The notes: generated by a model from the sequence alone, not told the origin. A stretch of DNA of 64,000 nt from Chachezhania antarctica (GCF_003646465.1 NZ_QZEX01000002.1:638472-702471), one strand, 5' to 3'. Numbered from the stretch's first letter, positions 1 through 9,280 are shown. Numbers and translations: made by a program.

Positions 1-84
1 ATGGTAGACCTGCAGGTAATAGAGCCCCGCCCCGCCGATCGCGGCGATCACGATGATGATCAGGGCAACGATCTTGCCGCTCAT
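1..84 (-). CDS. N-terminal fragment of a small membrane-anchored protein (DUF6446-like)
   Basis: Only the first 28 codons lie in the window; the gene runs off the left edge. The start ATG (84-82) is preceded by a clear GGAGGT Shine-Dalgarno on the minus strand about nine bases upstream. The visible residues are a short polar start (MSGK), a hydrophobic stretch of Val, Ile, Ala and Leu that would make one N-terminal membrane helix, then LYYLQVYH. From memory, a protein of this kind (DUF6446) lies between glyQ and glyS in Rhodobacterales, and here it follows glyQ by 81 bases on the same strand, so co-transcription is likely. Function is unknown; the family name is from context and the visible N-terminus only. 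Confidence 0.6.
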   Translation of the reverse strand, partial: MSGKIVALIIIVIAAIGGAGLYYLQVYH

Positions 85-165
85 GGACGCACCTCCCCGT
101 TTCGCACCGTTTGAGTGCAGCCCCGCCGGGCGGCAACGTGGCGGCAGCGCTGGCGGGTCAAAGCC

Positions 166-1098
166 TCAGGCGGCCGTGGCACCGGCGGCCTCCGTCTGGA
201 CGAAGGCGTCGGCGCAGGCCTTGGCCAGCGTCCGCACCCGGCCGATATAGGCCTGCCGTTCGGTGACCGAGATCACGCCCCGCGCGTCCAGCAGGTTGAA
301 GATATGGCTGGCCTTGATGCATTGATCGTAGGCCGGCAGCGCCATCACGATGCGGCGCCCGGTTTTCGGATCGTCATGCGGATGGGACAGGATCGCCTGG
401 CATTCGGCCTCGGCATCCTCGAAATGGCGCATCAGCATGTCGGTGTCGGCCACGTCGAAGTTCCAGCGGGCATACTGCGCCTCGGCCTCCTGAAAGACAT
501 CGCCATAGGTCAGCGCGATCGGGGCCTGCGGGTCGTTGAAGGGCATCTTGTTGCCGTCGTCATAGCCCAGCACGTACATCGCCAGCCGTTCCAGACCATA
601 GGTCAGTTCGCCCGAGACCGGGTGGCAATCGTGCCCGCCCACCTGCTGGAAATAGGTGAACTGGCTCACCTCCATCCCGTCGCACCAGACTTCCCAGCCA
701 AGACCCCAGGCGCCCAGTGTCGGGCTTTCCCAGTCGTCCTCGACAAAGCGGATGTCATGCAGATCGGTGTCGATGCCGATGGCGTCGAGCGAGCCCAGGT
801 ACAGCTCCTGCAGATCCGGCGGGCTGGGTTTGATGATCACCTGGTACTGGTAGTAGTGCTGCCACCGGTTGGGGCTGTCGCCATAACGGCCGTCGGTAGG
901 GCGGCGCGACGGCTGGACATAGGCCGCGGCCCAGGGCTTTGCCCCCAACGCGCGCAGCGTGGTGGCCGGGTGGAAGGTGCCCGCGCCGACTTCCATGTCA
1001 TAGGGTTGCAGCACGGCGCAGCCCTTGCCCGCCCAATAGGTCTGAAGACGCAGGATGATTTCCTGGAACGAACGCGGGGCGGTCGGGGTGTCGGTCAT
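166..1098 (-). CDS. glyQ: Glycyl-tRNA synthetase alpha subunit
   Basis: Catalytic alpha subunit of the bacterial alpha2-beta2 class II glycyl-tRNA synthetase, which charges tRNA-Gly in the cytoplasm together with GlyS. The 310 residues match the usual family length of about 300. Recognisable blocks are [18 protein letters not shown] near the N-terminus, [20 protein letters not shown], the [17 protein letters not shown] segment of the class II core, and [13 protein letters not shown] around residue 210. The start ATG at 1098 gives MTDTP. The small membrane protein at the window's left edge follows on the same strand, and glyS would be expected beyond it. A tRNA-Gly(CCC) gene also lies in this window at 61.1 kb but is unlinked. 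Confidence 0.97.
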   Translation of the reverse strand: MTDTPTAPRSFQEIILRLQTYWAGKGCAVLQPYDMEVGAGTFHPATTLRALGAKPWAAAYVQPSRRPTDGRYGDSPNRWQHYYQYQVIIKPSPPDLQELYLGSLDAIGIDTDLHDIRFVEDDWESPTLGAWGLGWEVWCDGMEVSQFTYFQQVGGHDCHPVSGELTYGLERLAMYVLGYDDGNKMPFNDPQAPIALTYGDVFQEAEAQYARWNFDVADTDMLMRHFEDAEAECQAILSHPHDDPKTGRRIVMALPAYDQCIKASHIFNLLDARGVISVTERQAYIGRVRTLAKACADAFVQTEAAGATAA

Positions 1099-1327
1099 GG
1101 GGCGGATCCTGTGGGCGTGCGCAATCGGGCCCTACCTAGGCAGAGCGCCGGCAAGGGTCAACGCGAGATGCGCGTGCCCCGGCGGCCCGGATGACGCGGG
1201 AAGTGTTGCTTCAATGCCTGCGCGCGCGTCTCAATTGCCTGAAGCCTTTGCGCTTTGCCGGCAATCCCATAGAAAATGCGCCATGAAATGTGGACGGGAC
1301 AGGTCCAAACCCAGAACGAGAGCAATC

Positions 1328-3094
1328 ATGTCAGAAAAACCGGCACGGGGCCTTTTCCGGGCATTGGCCTTCATCGCGTTGTTCTTGTTTTCCACTGTGT
1401 CCGTTTCCAATGCACAGTCGTCCTCCGGGACAGATCCCGATGCGACGGCCTGGATCCAGATCGAATCCCTGCCCAGCCAGGCGCTCGCCCTCGCGCGGGC
1501 CGAAAGCTATGCAAGGACGCTGGACCGCGTGAACGCCTTCGACCTGGGCAATGGCTGGTTCGGCGTCATGCTGGGCCCCTACCCCCCGGACCAGGCGGTC
1601 ACCCTGATCAACCAGCTGGTGTCCGAAGGCCGGGTCCCGGGCGACAGCTACCTGACGGCCGCGGGCTCCATCCGCGAACGGATCTACCCGGCGCCCGGCG
1701 CGGCCCCGGCCCAGCCGGACCCCACCGCCCCCGTGGCCGAAGCGGACCCCACACCGACACCCGAACCGCCGCAGGAAACCCGCAGCGAAGCGCTCCGCGG
1801 CGAACGCCTGCTGACCCAGGAAGAACGCTTCGACCTCCAGCGCGCACTGCGGGCCGAAGGTGTCTATGCCGCCGGGATCGACGGCGCTTTCGGCCGCGGC
1901 ACCCGCAGCGCCATGCGCGCGTGGCAGCAGTCCCGCGGATACGAGGACACGGGCATCCTGACCACCCGCCAGCGCGACGAGCTGATGCGCGCCTACAACG
2001 CGCCGCTGACCAGCGTCGGCATGGACCGGCTGGTGGACCGCGCCGCCGGCATTGCCCTGTCGATGCCCCGGGGCGCCGTCAGCTTCTCGCATCACGAGGC
2101 GCCGTTTTCCCATTACGACGGCACCGGCGAGGTGCCCGGCGCCCGTGTCGTCCTGATCAGCCAGAAGGGCGACCGGTCCTCGCTTTACGGTCTCTACGAC
2201 ATCCTGCAGACGCTGGAAGCCGTGCCACAGGACGGCCCCCGCGAACGGGAACGCGACAGTTTCACCATCGAAGGCCGCAACGGCCAGATCGTCTCGCATA
2301 CCGAGGTGACGCTGCACGACGGTGAGGTGAAGGGCTTCATGCTGATCTGGCCCACGGGCGACGAGGCGCGCCGCGCCCGGATCCTGGCCGACATGCAGGG
2401 CAGCTTCGAACGCCTGCCGGGCACGCTCGACCCGGCCGCCGGGGCGGAACGGACCCAGAAGGTAAACCTTGTCTCGGGGCTGGAGATTCGCCGCCCGCGG
2501 CTGTCCCGGTCGGGGATCTATGTCGATGACCGCGGCGCTGTCGTGACCACGGCCGAGGCGGTGCAATCCTGCGGCCATATCACGATCGACGAACGGTTCT
2601 CGGCCAGCGTCGCGGCCATGGACGACACGCTGGGCCTCGCCGTCCTGCGCCCGGACGAGGCGCTGGCGCCCATGGCCATCGCCCGCTTCGCCGACACGCC
2701 GCCACGGCTGCGAGCCGACATCGCGGTGTCGGGCTATTCCTTCGAAGGTCTGCTTGGCGCGCCATCGATGACCTTCGGGACCGTGGCCGATGCGCAGGGA
2801 CCGGATGGGTCCGCAGACGTCCTGCGCCTGTCGATGACGACGCGCGATGGCGATGCCGGCGGCCCCGTGATCGACGACACGGGCACCGTGATCGGCGCCC
2901 TGATGCCCAAGCCGGAAAACCGGCGCCTGCCGGAAAATGTCACCCTCGCGATCCGCGGCACCGCCATGGGCGGTCTCCTCGAACAGGCGGGCGTGACGCC
3001 GCAACGGGCGGGTTTCACGTCCGAGCCGCTGTCCGCCGACGCGCTCGCCCGTCAGGCCACCGGCATGACGGCGCTCGTCGGCTGCTGGGACTGA
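1328..3094 (+). CDS. Secreted peptidoglycan-binding protein with a degenerate trypsin-like domain (pseudoprotease)
   Basis: 588 residues from the ATG at 1328, chosen because a signal peptide (about residues 1-30, ending SVSNAQ) starts there. Domains in order: a SPOR-like segment (about 41-100), a Pro/Glu-rich linker, a peptidoglycan-binding type 1 repeat (about 166-215), a beta-rich middle region and a C-terminal trypsin/S1-like fold (about 395-555). Aligned by eye to the intact DegP-type protease at 32.4-33.9 kb, all three catalytic positions are changed: the NNHVI His is Glu410 (TTAEAV), the TDIALL Asp is Gly436 (TLGLAVL), and the GNSGGP Ser is Ala510 (GDAGGP). It probably acts in the periplasm as a binding or scaffold protein, not an enzyme. 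Transcribed alone, divergent from glyQ. Confidence 0.8.
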   Translation: MSEKPARGLFRALAFIALFLFSTVSVSNAQSSSGTDPDATAWIQIESLPSQALALARAESYARTLDRVNAFDLGNGWFGVMLGPYPPDQAVTLINQLVSEGRVPGDSYLTAAGSIRERIYPAPGAAPAQPDPTAPVAEADPTPTPEPPQETRSEALRGERLLTQEERFDLQRALRAEGVYAAGIDGAFGRGTRSAMRAWQQSRGYEDTGILTTRQRDELMRAYNAPLTSVGMDRLVDRAAGIALSMPRGAVSFSHHEAPFSHYDGTGEVPGARVVLISQKGDRSSLYGLYDILQTLEAVPQDGPRERERDSFTIEGRNGQIVSHTEVTLHDGEVKGFMLIWPTGDEARRARILADMQGSFERLPGTLDPAAGAERTQKVNLVSGLEIRRPRLSRSGIYVDDRGAVVTTAEAVQSCGHITIDERFSASVAAMDDTLGLAVLRPDEALAPMAIARFADTPPRLRADIAVSGYSFEGLLGAPSMTFGTVADAQGPDGSADVLRLSMTTRDGDAGGPVIDDTGTVIGALMPKPENRRLPENVTLAIRGTAMGGLLEQAGVTPQRAGFTSEPLSADALARQATGMTALVGCWD

Positions 3095-3128
3095 TCCCGA
3101 AGACAGGATTACCCGACTTTCGCCGACT

Positions 3129-3223
3129 CCGGCCCGCCCCCTGCGCGGTGCCGGGCATCGGATCGCGCAGCGATCCGATGAGGGCGGGCGGGTGGGCCGG
3201 CCCGCGCGCAGGGGGCGGGCCGG
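3129..3223 (+). repeat. Nested hairpin/G-quadruplex intergenic repeat, copy 1
   Basis: Outer arms CCGGCCCGCCCCCTGCGCG (3129-3147) and CGCGCAGGGGGCGGGCCGG (3205-3223) form a perfect 19-bp inverted repeat. Inside is a second perfect stem, CATCGGATCG (3156-3165) with CGATCCGATG (3171-3180) and loop CGCAG. The four-run G motif GGGCGGGCGGGTGGG lies at 3182-3196. The element fills the gap between two convergent genes. Seven such copies occur in the window. Confidence 0.85.
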
Positions 3224-3236
3224 GCACCACGTGCGC

Positions 3237-3950
3237 CTATTCGTCGATAAGCTCGATCTCCAGCGTCACCGAATCGTTTACCGATACCTCGCCGGTGGCG
3301 ACGGGTACCGAAGACCGCGCGAAGGACGCCGACTCCATCATCACCGGGCCACCGCCATTGCGGCCGCGGGCCTCGATGCTCTGGATCCGGCCAAGGCTCA
3401 GCCCCGCCGCGTCCGCGTAAATGTTGGCCTGCCGCAACGCGTCCCGCACCGCGGCCGCACGCGCCTCGTCGCGCAGAGGTTCAGGATCGACCAGACCGAA
3501 CCGAAGGCTCTGCAGCGTGTTCGCGCCTGCACCCGCCACCGAATCCAGCACCTCGCCCAACCGGTCGAGATCGCGCACCCGCACCGAGACCTCGTTTGAT
3601 GCCTCGTAGCCGGTGATCCGCGGCGGCGCGTCGTCGGAACTCTGCCGGTTCGACCAGACCGGGTTCAGCGTGATCGACTGGGTCTGGATATCCCGCGACT
3701 CGATTCCCAGCCCGGACAGGGCCTCAAGCACCTTCTCGGCGGCCCCGGACGTGGCTGTCAGCGCGGCCTGGGCCTCCTCGGCCTCGGCCCTGACACCCAG
3801 CGTCACGGTCGCCATGTCGGGCGCCGCATCGACGCTGCCGGAGCCATCCACCGAGATGGTCGGCACCCGCGCGTCCTGCGCCGTGGCCTGCCCGATCATG
3901 CCGAAACCGGCGATAACCGACGCAGCGATCAGAAAAGCAATTTGTTTCAA
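3237..3950 (-). CDS. SIMPL domain (DUF541) periplasmic protein
   Basis: 237 residues with a cleavable signal peptide (MKQIAFLIAASVIAGFGMIG, ending QATAQD). The rest is a SIMPL/DUF541 domain, recognised from the early VDGSGSVDAAPDMATVTLGV block, the GIESRDIQTQSITLNPVW block, and the repeated beta-alpha pattern through RVRDLDRLGEVLDSVAGAGAN. Family members such as E. coli YggE lie in the periplasm and have been linked to oxidative-stress protection, but no enzymatic activity is established. The gene is convergent with the pseudoprotease gene, separated by a structured repeat. The 150 bases upstream separate it from the divergent 1090-residue protein. Family assignment is confident; the role is not known. 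Confidence 0.9.
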   Translation of the reverse strand: MKQIAFLIAASVIAGFGMIGQATAQDARVPTISVDGSGSVDAAPDMATVTLGVRAEAEEAQAALTATSGAAEKVLEALSGLGIESRDIQTQSITLNPVWSNRQSSDDAPPRITGYEASNEVSVRVRDLDRLGEVLDSVAGAGANTLQSLRFGLVDPEPLRDEARAAAVRDALRQANIYADAAGLSLGRIQSIEARGRNGGGPVMMESASFARSSVPVATGEVSVNDSVTLEIELIDE

Positions 3951-4100
3951 CGCCGTCTCCCATGTTAGTTACACTCGGTACGCGCCCGCGACCCTCCGAC
4001 ACACGATTCCCCGGGGTCTCGCGCTGTTGCGATTGACGGGAAGGGGCTTAACCTGAATGCAAGTAGACTGTATTGTGTACCCAGGTGGTAAGGCCATAGC

Positions 4101-7100
4101 ATGAAACCGGATTTTGCGCTTTCGCTTTCCGTCGAGGGCATCGCGCTCCTCCATCGTGCCCCCGACGGGTGGCGCGCGGTTGGCGATGTTCCGCTCGACA
4201 GCCCCGATCTGGCCGCCGCCCTCTCCGGGCTGCGTGACAAGGCCAAGCAGCTGTCGCCACGCGGTTTTACGACCAAGCTCGTCATCCCGAACGAACAGAT
4301 CCGCTACCTCGCGCTCGAGACGGGCGACCTGTCGGCGGAAGACCGCCTTGCCCTGGGCGCCGCGGCACTGGAAGGCGCTACGCCCTACGCTGTCGAAGAC
4401 CTTGCGTTCGACATTGCCGCCGACGGGCCGATGACCCATGTCGCCGCCGTGGCGAACGAAACCCTGGACGAAGCGCGCGCCTTCGCCGAGGAGCACGATT
4501 TCAACCCGGTCAGCTTCGTCGCTGCCCCGAACGGCCTTGGCTACCCGGCCGAACCGTTCTTCGGCCTGACGCCTCGCGCCGAAAGCTGGACAGGTCCGGC
4601 CGCGGTGGAACCGGACGGGGAAGAGGTCAGCGTCATAGGTCCCGCCATCCTCCCCGCGCCAGAGCCGGATCCGGTCGCGGATCCGGTCCCGGACACGGCG
4701 CCAAAGGACGCGCCCAAGCCGAAGACCAGCGCCGAAACGCCCGGAAAACCCAAGGCCGAACCGGTCGCGGCCCCCGCGGCCAAGGTTTCGGACCGGCCGG
4801 CCAAGGCCCCCGCGCCAGAACCGACCGCTTCCGGACCGACTGCCAAGGCCCCCGGGACGTCCGGGCCCGGCGACACCGCCGTTGCGGAAAAACCCGCGGA
4901 CACGACGGCGAAGGAAACACCGGCTGCTTCAGCCGGTCCCGCGCCGGCATTCCAGTCGGCCCGAAAGCGCGGCGAATCGCCCACGCCCACGCCGACACCC
5001 GTCAAAGCGCCCCCGCAGGCTGACCCCGTCTCGCAGAAATCCGCCGCCCCCGCCGAAAGTGAATCGGCCGCGCCGGTCACCGGATTCTCCAGCCGCAGGC
5101 GTCCATCCGGCGATGAGCCGGTGGTGACCGCCCCTGCCGGAGGCGCCGAGGCCGCGCCATCGCTCGGTACGCCGTCGGGCGCGACCAAATCCGCGACCGC
5201 CCCGGCACCGGGACCGATCCCCGAAGACGGCGGGCCGAAAGTCGGGACCCCTTCGGCGACCGACGCCGCCACGGACGCGACACCGGCCTTCTCCGCGACG
5301 CGAAACCGGACCGATGGCGAGGGCACGAAGCCCCGCGCCAAGGTCGCGATCCCTCCCAAATCGGCGCCCGATGCCGCCAAACCGGCCCCGCGCGGCTTCG
5401 GCAAACCCGGCGCCAATGCGCTGTCGGGCACGCTGGAGGACGACGAAAGCAGCGGGCTGTCGAAACTCTTCGGATCTCTAAGGGAGCGGATCGGCAATAC
5501 CACCGGCGCGATGAGCGTCGCCGCCGAGAACCGCCGCCTTGCCAAGGCCGAGGAGAAGTCCAGGAAAGAGGCCGCCAAGAAATCGGAAGCCGCGGCCGCC
5601 GCACGCGCCACCCCCGGCCTGGGCGGTGGGTTCCCGACCGGGACCGACACGCTCAAACCCGTCAGGTCCCCGGCAGCGCTCGCGAAGATCGAAAAGCCCA
5701 AGCCCGCGACCGCGGCCGAGCCCGAGGACGATGAAGCCAGGCGCATGACGATCTTCGGCGCGCGCGAGGAGCCCGCGGTGGGCGGCAAACCGCGCTATCT
5801 CGGCCTGATCCTGACGCTCACGCTGCTGCTGGTGCTGGCCGGCGTTGCCGCCTGGGCCACGGTGTTCGTCGATGGCGGGCTGTCCAGCCTGATCCGCCGC
5901 GGCGCGGACCGCGAGCCGCCGGTCGAAATCGCGATCATTCCCAACACGCCCGGCGATGCCGCGCAGGACGCGCCCGAAACGGCCGCCAAACCAGACGTTA
6001 TCGTGCCGGACGCGATCCTTCCGGGCGACGCGGCCCCGGAAGCGGCCGGTCCGGAAACCGACCTCCCGGAGACTGCCGCACCGGAGATGGCCCTTCCGGA
6101 CAGCGTGGACCCTGAACCGTCCGAACCGGAAACAGTCGCCGCGCCCGAGCCTCCGGTGGTCCAGACGCCCGAAACCGCACGGGCCGCGGCCGAGGCACTT
6201 TATGCCGCCACCGGCATCTGGACCGGCCCGCCCGAAACGCCCGAACCGTTGACCCAGACCGGCATCGACGACGTCCATCAGATCGGCATCGACCACCGCG
6301 CCCTTGCGCGGCCCACGCGGGCCCTGCCCGCCTTGCCCGATACGGGACGGGACACGCCGCTGGAACGGACCGCGGCTCTGGATCCCGCCCTGGAACCCGA
6401 ACCCCGCACACGCTCCGACGCGGTGGCAGCGGTGGAGGACCCCGCGCCCGAGAGCGAGGCCGCATCCGCGCCGGCCGAGCCCGAGATCACCGAGCCTGAC
6501 GTCGCCGAGCCCGAAATCGCCGCGATCGACCCCGATCTCATCGGCGTCCGACCGCGCCTGCGCCCTGCCGAGATCGAGCAAGAGGCCCAGTCAGAAGCGG
6601 ATCCCGAGGCCGAGACGACCGCAGAGACAGACGAAACCGCGCCTGAGGCAGAAACCGCTGCGGACGAATCCACAGCCGAGGACGCCGTCCCGGTCGATCC
6701 CGGCCTGAGACCCCGCCTGCGCCCCGAGTCCATCGTGGCGGCGGCCCAGACGACCGAAGAACCCGCGGAAGAAGACGCCCCGGCGGCCGAGGAAACGGCC
6801 CCCGACGGCGACGATCAGGACAACACCGAAACCGACGACACGGCGCCGACCTTCGACGATGCGACGGCACGGGCCGTCGCCCTGTCCATCGCGCCGAAAC
6901 CCCGTCCCGAAGGATTTGCAGAACGCGCCCGGCAACTGGCCGAAGCCCGCGAGGCCGAGGCCGCAGCCCGACAGGAAAAGGAAGAGGCCCGGGAACATCA
7001 GCTGGCCCTGGCGGCGGCCGCCAAGGCCGCCGCCGCGGCCAGGGCACAAGCCGAAGAAGAGGCCGAAGAGGACGAACCGGCCCGTGTCGCCTCGGTCGCG

Positions 7101-7373
7101 CCCCGGGCCGTTTCGCCCGGCGTGCCCTCTACCGCCACCGTTGCGCGGCGGGCCACGCTGACGAACGCCATCAATCTCCGCCGCGTCAACCTGATCGGCG
7201 TTTACGGCACGCCATCGAACCGCCGCGCGCTGGTCCGGCTGCAGAACGGGCGCTACAAGAAGGTGCAGGTCGGCGACCGCATCGACGGCGGCCGTATCGT
7301 CGCCATCGGCGACAGCGAATTGCGCTACCAGAAGAATGGCCGGAACACGACGCTCAAGATCCCGTCGGGCTGA
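4101..7373 (+). CDS. Large bitopic membrane protein with GspL/PilM-like N-terminus and PilP/GspC-like C-terminus
   Basis: 1090 residues. Residues 1 to about 165 (MKPDFALSLSVEGIALLHR onward) look like an actin-fold PilM/GspL-type cytoplasmic domain. About 166-560 is Pro/Ala/Lys-rich low-complexity sequence. One membrane helix lies near 567-590 (LGLILTLTLLLVLAGVAAW). A second, acidic Pro/Glu/Ala-rich region with a short Ala/Glu coiled segment runs to about 1020. The last 70 residues (RRVNLIGVYGTPSNRRALVRL, then VQVGDRIDGGRIVAIG) form a compact beta domain like PilP or GspC homology regions. It therefore resembles a fusion of inner-membrane parts of a type IV pilus or type II secretion machine, but no other pilus gene is nearby. 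Annotation of such proteins as translation factors would reflect low-complexity matches only. Confidence 0.7.
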   Translation: MKPDFALSLSVEGIALLHRAPDGWRAVGDVPLDSPDLAAALSGLRDKAKQLSPRGFTTKLVIPNEQIRYLALETGDLSAEDRLALGAAALEGATPYAVEDLAFDIAADGPMTHVAAVANETLDEARAFAEEHDFNPVSFVAAPNGLGYPAEPFFGLTPRAESWTGPAAVEPDGEEVSVIGPAILPAPEPDPVADPVPDTAPKDAPKPKTSAETPGKPKAEPVAAPAAKVSDRPAKAPAPEPTASGPTAKAPGTSGPGDTAVAEKPADTTAKETPAASAGPAPAFQSARKRGESPTPTPTPVKAPPQADPVSQKSAAPAESESAAPVTGFSSRRRPSGDEPVVTAPAGGAEAAPSLGTPSGATKSATAPAPGPIPEDGGPKVGTPSATDAATDATPAFSATRNRTDGEGTKPRAKVAIPPKSAPDAAKPAPRGFGKPGANALSGTLEDDESSGLSKLFGSLRERIGNTTGAMSVAAENRRLAKAEEKSRKEAAKKSEAAAAARATPGLGGGFPTGTDTLKPVRSPAALAKIEKPKPATAAEPEDDEARRMTIFGAREEPAVGGKPRYLGLILTLTLLLVLAGVAAWATVFVDGGLSSLIRRGADREPPVEIAIIPNTPGDAAQDAPETAAKPDVIVPDAILPGDAAPEAAGPETDLPETAAPEMALPDSVDPEPSEPETVAAPEPPVVQTPETARAAAEALYAATGIWTGPPETPEPLTQTGIDDVHQIGIDHRALARPTRALPALPDTGRDTPLERTAALDPALEPEPRTRSDAVAAVEDPAPESEAASAPAEPEITEPDVAEPEIAAIDPDLIGVRPRLRPAEIEQEAQSEADPEAETTAETDETAPEAETAADESTAEDAVPVDPGLRPRLRPESIVAAAQTTEEPAEEDAPAAEETAPDGDDQDNTETDDTAPTFDDATARAVALSIAPKPRPEGFAERARQLAEAREAEAAARQEKEEAREHQLALAAAAKAAAAARAQAEEEAEEDEPARVASVAPRAVSPGVPSTATVARRATLTNAINLRRVNLIGVYGTPSNRRALVRLQNGRYKKVQVGDRIDGGRIVAIGDSELRYQKNGRNTTLKIPSG

Positions 7374-7383
7374 TCGTCCGGCC

Positions 7384-8010
7384 ATGGGCCGCGAAGACCC
7401 CGCGATCCGGGCCGTGCTGTCGGGCTATGCCGACCGCGCGGCCGAGCTGATCGAACCATATGAGGCACTGTCCGTCACCGACATCTATGCAGGCGTGCTG
7501 GATCACCTGCCGTCCTTCGGTCATGCCGTTCTGGACGTCGGCGCCGCGACCGGCCGCGATGCCGCGTGGTGCGCTGCCCGGGGCGCGACCGTCCATGCGA
7601 CCGAACCCGTCACCGCCTTCCGCGCCGACGCCCGAAAGCGCCATCCCGACAACCGGATCACCTGGATAGACGATGCACTGCCGGATCTTCCGCGTACCTG
7701 GGCGTTGGGGATCCGTTTCGACAGGATCCTTTGCAGCGGCGTCTGGCATCATCTCCCGCCCCAGGCGCAGGCCAGCGCCATGCCCGTCCTGCGCGATCTC
7801 TGCGCGCCCCATGCGCGGATCCTGCTGTCGCTCCGCCACGGACCGTCAGCGCCCGGACGCCCCGCCTATCCCTGCCCCGCGGACACGGTCGTGGCGCTGG
7901 CCGATGCTTCAGGTTTCGATCTTCTCCACCTGGCGCGCCACGAGTCGATCCAAGCCGGCAATCGCCAGGCCGGCGTCACATGGACATGGCTGGTGCTGAA
8001 GGCGCCCTGA
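7384..8010 (+). CDS. Class I SAM-dependent methyltransferase
   Basis: 208 residues from the ATG at 7384, eleven bases after the stop of the preceding membrane-protein gene, so probably co-transcribed. SAM-binding motif I is visible as AVLDVGAATGRDAAW (about residues 43-57), followed by an acidic strand end (VHATEP) typical of motif II and a motif IV-like segment FDRILCSGVWHHLPP near 118-132. A UbiE/Methyltransf_11 type fold is likely. The substrate cannot be deduced: the neighbouring gene suggests no pathway, and the enzyme could act on a small molecule or a macromolecule. A nested repeat lies directly downstream, before the convergent hppD gene. Confidence 0.8.
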   Translation: MGREDPAIRAVLSGYADRAAELIEPYEALSVTDIYAGVLDHLPSFGHAVLDVGAATGRDAAWCAARGATVHATEPVTAFRADARKRHPDNRITWIDDALPDLPRTWALGIRFDRILCSGVWHHLPPQAQASAMPVLRDLCAPHARILLSLRHGPSAPGRPAYPCPADTVVALADASGFDLLHLARHESIQAGNRQAGVTWTWLVLKAP

Positions 8011-8020
8011 TCCCACCACC

Positions 8021-8102
8021 GGACCGCGCCCGGCGGCGGGAAGGAGGATCGCGCAGGCGATCCGACGGGGGTGGGCGGGCGGGCCGCCGACGGGCGTGGG
8101 CC
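8021..8102 (+). repeat. Nested hairpin/G-quadruplex intergenic repeat, copy 2
   Basis: The outer arms are imperfect here (8021-8037 with 8083-8102; the CGCCCG and GCGGC blocks pair around a 3-base bulge). The inner stem is perfect: GGATCGC (8046-8052), loop GCAG, GCGATCC (8057-8063), preceded by the AAGGA spacer seen in two other copies. The G motif GGGTGGGCGGGCGGG lies at 8069-8083. It occupies the space between the convergent methyltransferase and hppD genes. Confidence 0.82.
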
Positions 8103-8122
8103 GGACGCGTTGGCCCCGGGCG

Positions 8123-9220
8123 TTATTTACCCACAAGTTCCCCGCTGTCGATCTGCTCCTGCTCGATCGATTCGAAGAGCGCCTTGAAGTTGCCCTCCCC
8201 GAAGCCGTCATCGCCCTTGCGCTGGATGAACTCGAAAAAGATCGGCCCGATCACGGTTTTCGAGAAGATCTGCAGCAGGATCTTCGTCTCCCCACCATCC
8301 ACAACCCCTTCGCCGTCGATCAGGATGCCGTGTTTTTTCATCCGGTCCACAGGCTCGTCATGGCCCTGCACCCGGTCGAAGCTCAGATCGTAATAGGCCT
8401 CCGGCGGCCCCGGCATGAAGGTCAGGCCGTTCTCGGCAATCGCATCGGTGCTGTCGTAGATATTGTCGGACCCGACCGCGATATGCTGGATGCCCTCGCC
8501 CTTGTACTTCTTGAGATAGGCCACGATCTGACCCGTCTCGCCACGGTCCTCGTTCAGCGGAATCCGGATCCGCCCGCAGGGCGATGTCAGCGCGCGGGAA
8601 AACAACCCGGTAAACTTGCCCTCGATGTCGAAGAACCGGATTTCCCGGAAATTGAACAGGTCGCCATAGAACCGGAACCACACGTCCATGTTCCCCTTGA
8701 ACACGTTGTGGGTCAGGTGGTCGAGGTAGTAGAACCCCACGCCCCTGGGCTTCGACTGCGCGATCCAGTCGAATTCCCAGTTATAGGGCGAGGTGTCGTA
8801 ATACTGATCGATGAAATAGATCAGCGACCCGCCGATCCCCTTGATCGCGGGTACGTCCATCACCTTGCCCGGCCCCTCGTAAGGCTCGGCCCCCTTCGAC
8901 ACCGCGTGTCGGAACGCATGGTCCGCATCGCGCACGCGCCAACCCATGGAAGACGCGCAGGGCCCGTGTTCGGCCGCGAAGCCCGCGGCAAAGCTTTCGG
9001 GATCGGCATTCAGGACGTAGGTGATATCCCCCTGCTGCCACAGCTCCACCCCGGGGCGGGTCTTGTGGTTGGCGACATGGGCGTAGCCCATCCGCGCGAA
9101 GAGCGCGCGCAGTTCTTCGGGCTCGGGATGGGCGAATTCGACGAACTCGAACCCGTCGGTGCCGGCGGGGTTTTCGTCCGTGATCTCCGAACGCGGCGCA
9201 TCGTGGGGGAACGGTCCCAT
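8123..9220 (-). CDS. hppD: 4-hydroxyphenylpyruvate dioxygenase
   Basis: 365 residues from the ATG at 9220, chosen over an upstream in-frame start because GGAGAT lies correctly spaced before it. The enzyme converts 4-hydroxyphenylpyruvate to homogentisate in tyrosine catabolism, using non-haem Fe(II). The two vicinal-oxygen-chelate halves are clear, and the three iron ligands are present: His168 (YYLDHLTHN), His246 (GIQHIAVG) and Glu330 (PIFFEFIQ). The C-terminal signature DGGETKILLQIFSKTVIGP is intact. The remaining homogentisate genes (hmgA, maiA, fahA) are not in this window. The gene is divergent from an Lrp/AsnC regulator, with repeated GCGCAT boxes between them, so regulation by that protein is likely. 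Confidence 0.97.
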   Translation of the reverse strand: MGPFPHDAPRSEITDENPAGTDGFEFVEFAHPEPEELRALFARMGYAHVANHKTRPGVELWQQGDITYVLNADPESFAAGFAAEHGPCASSMGWRVRDADHAFRHAVSKGAEPYEGPGKVMDVPAIKGIGGSLIYFIDQYYDTSPYNWEFDWIAQSKPRGVGFYYLDHLTHNVFKGNMDVWFRFYGDLFNFREIRFFDIEGKFTGLFSRALTSPCGRIRIPLNEDRGETGQIVAYLKKYKGEGIQHIAVGSDNIYDSTDAIAENGLTFMPGPPEAYYDLSFDRVQGHDEPVDRMKKHGILIDGEGVVDGGETKILLQIFSKTVIGPIFFEFIQRKGDDGFGEGNFKALFESIEQEQIDSGELVGK

Positions 9221-9280
9221 GGGCAATCTCCTCTCTCTACTCCCGGGCACGGCCGGGCATCTGCTATTTGCCTCAATTTA

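Noticed and set aside
4541-5788. A 415-codon Gly/Ala/Ser-rich minus-strand frame within the 1090-residue gene
   Set aside because: It is the complement of the Pro/Ala-rich linker and its composition follows from that; there is no start signal or domain.
8021-8102. Simple Rho-independent terminators as an explanation of the G-quadruplex repeats
   Set aside because: None of the copies has a T-run after the stem on either strand, and copy 4 is followed by a separate true terminator for carD.
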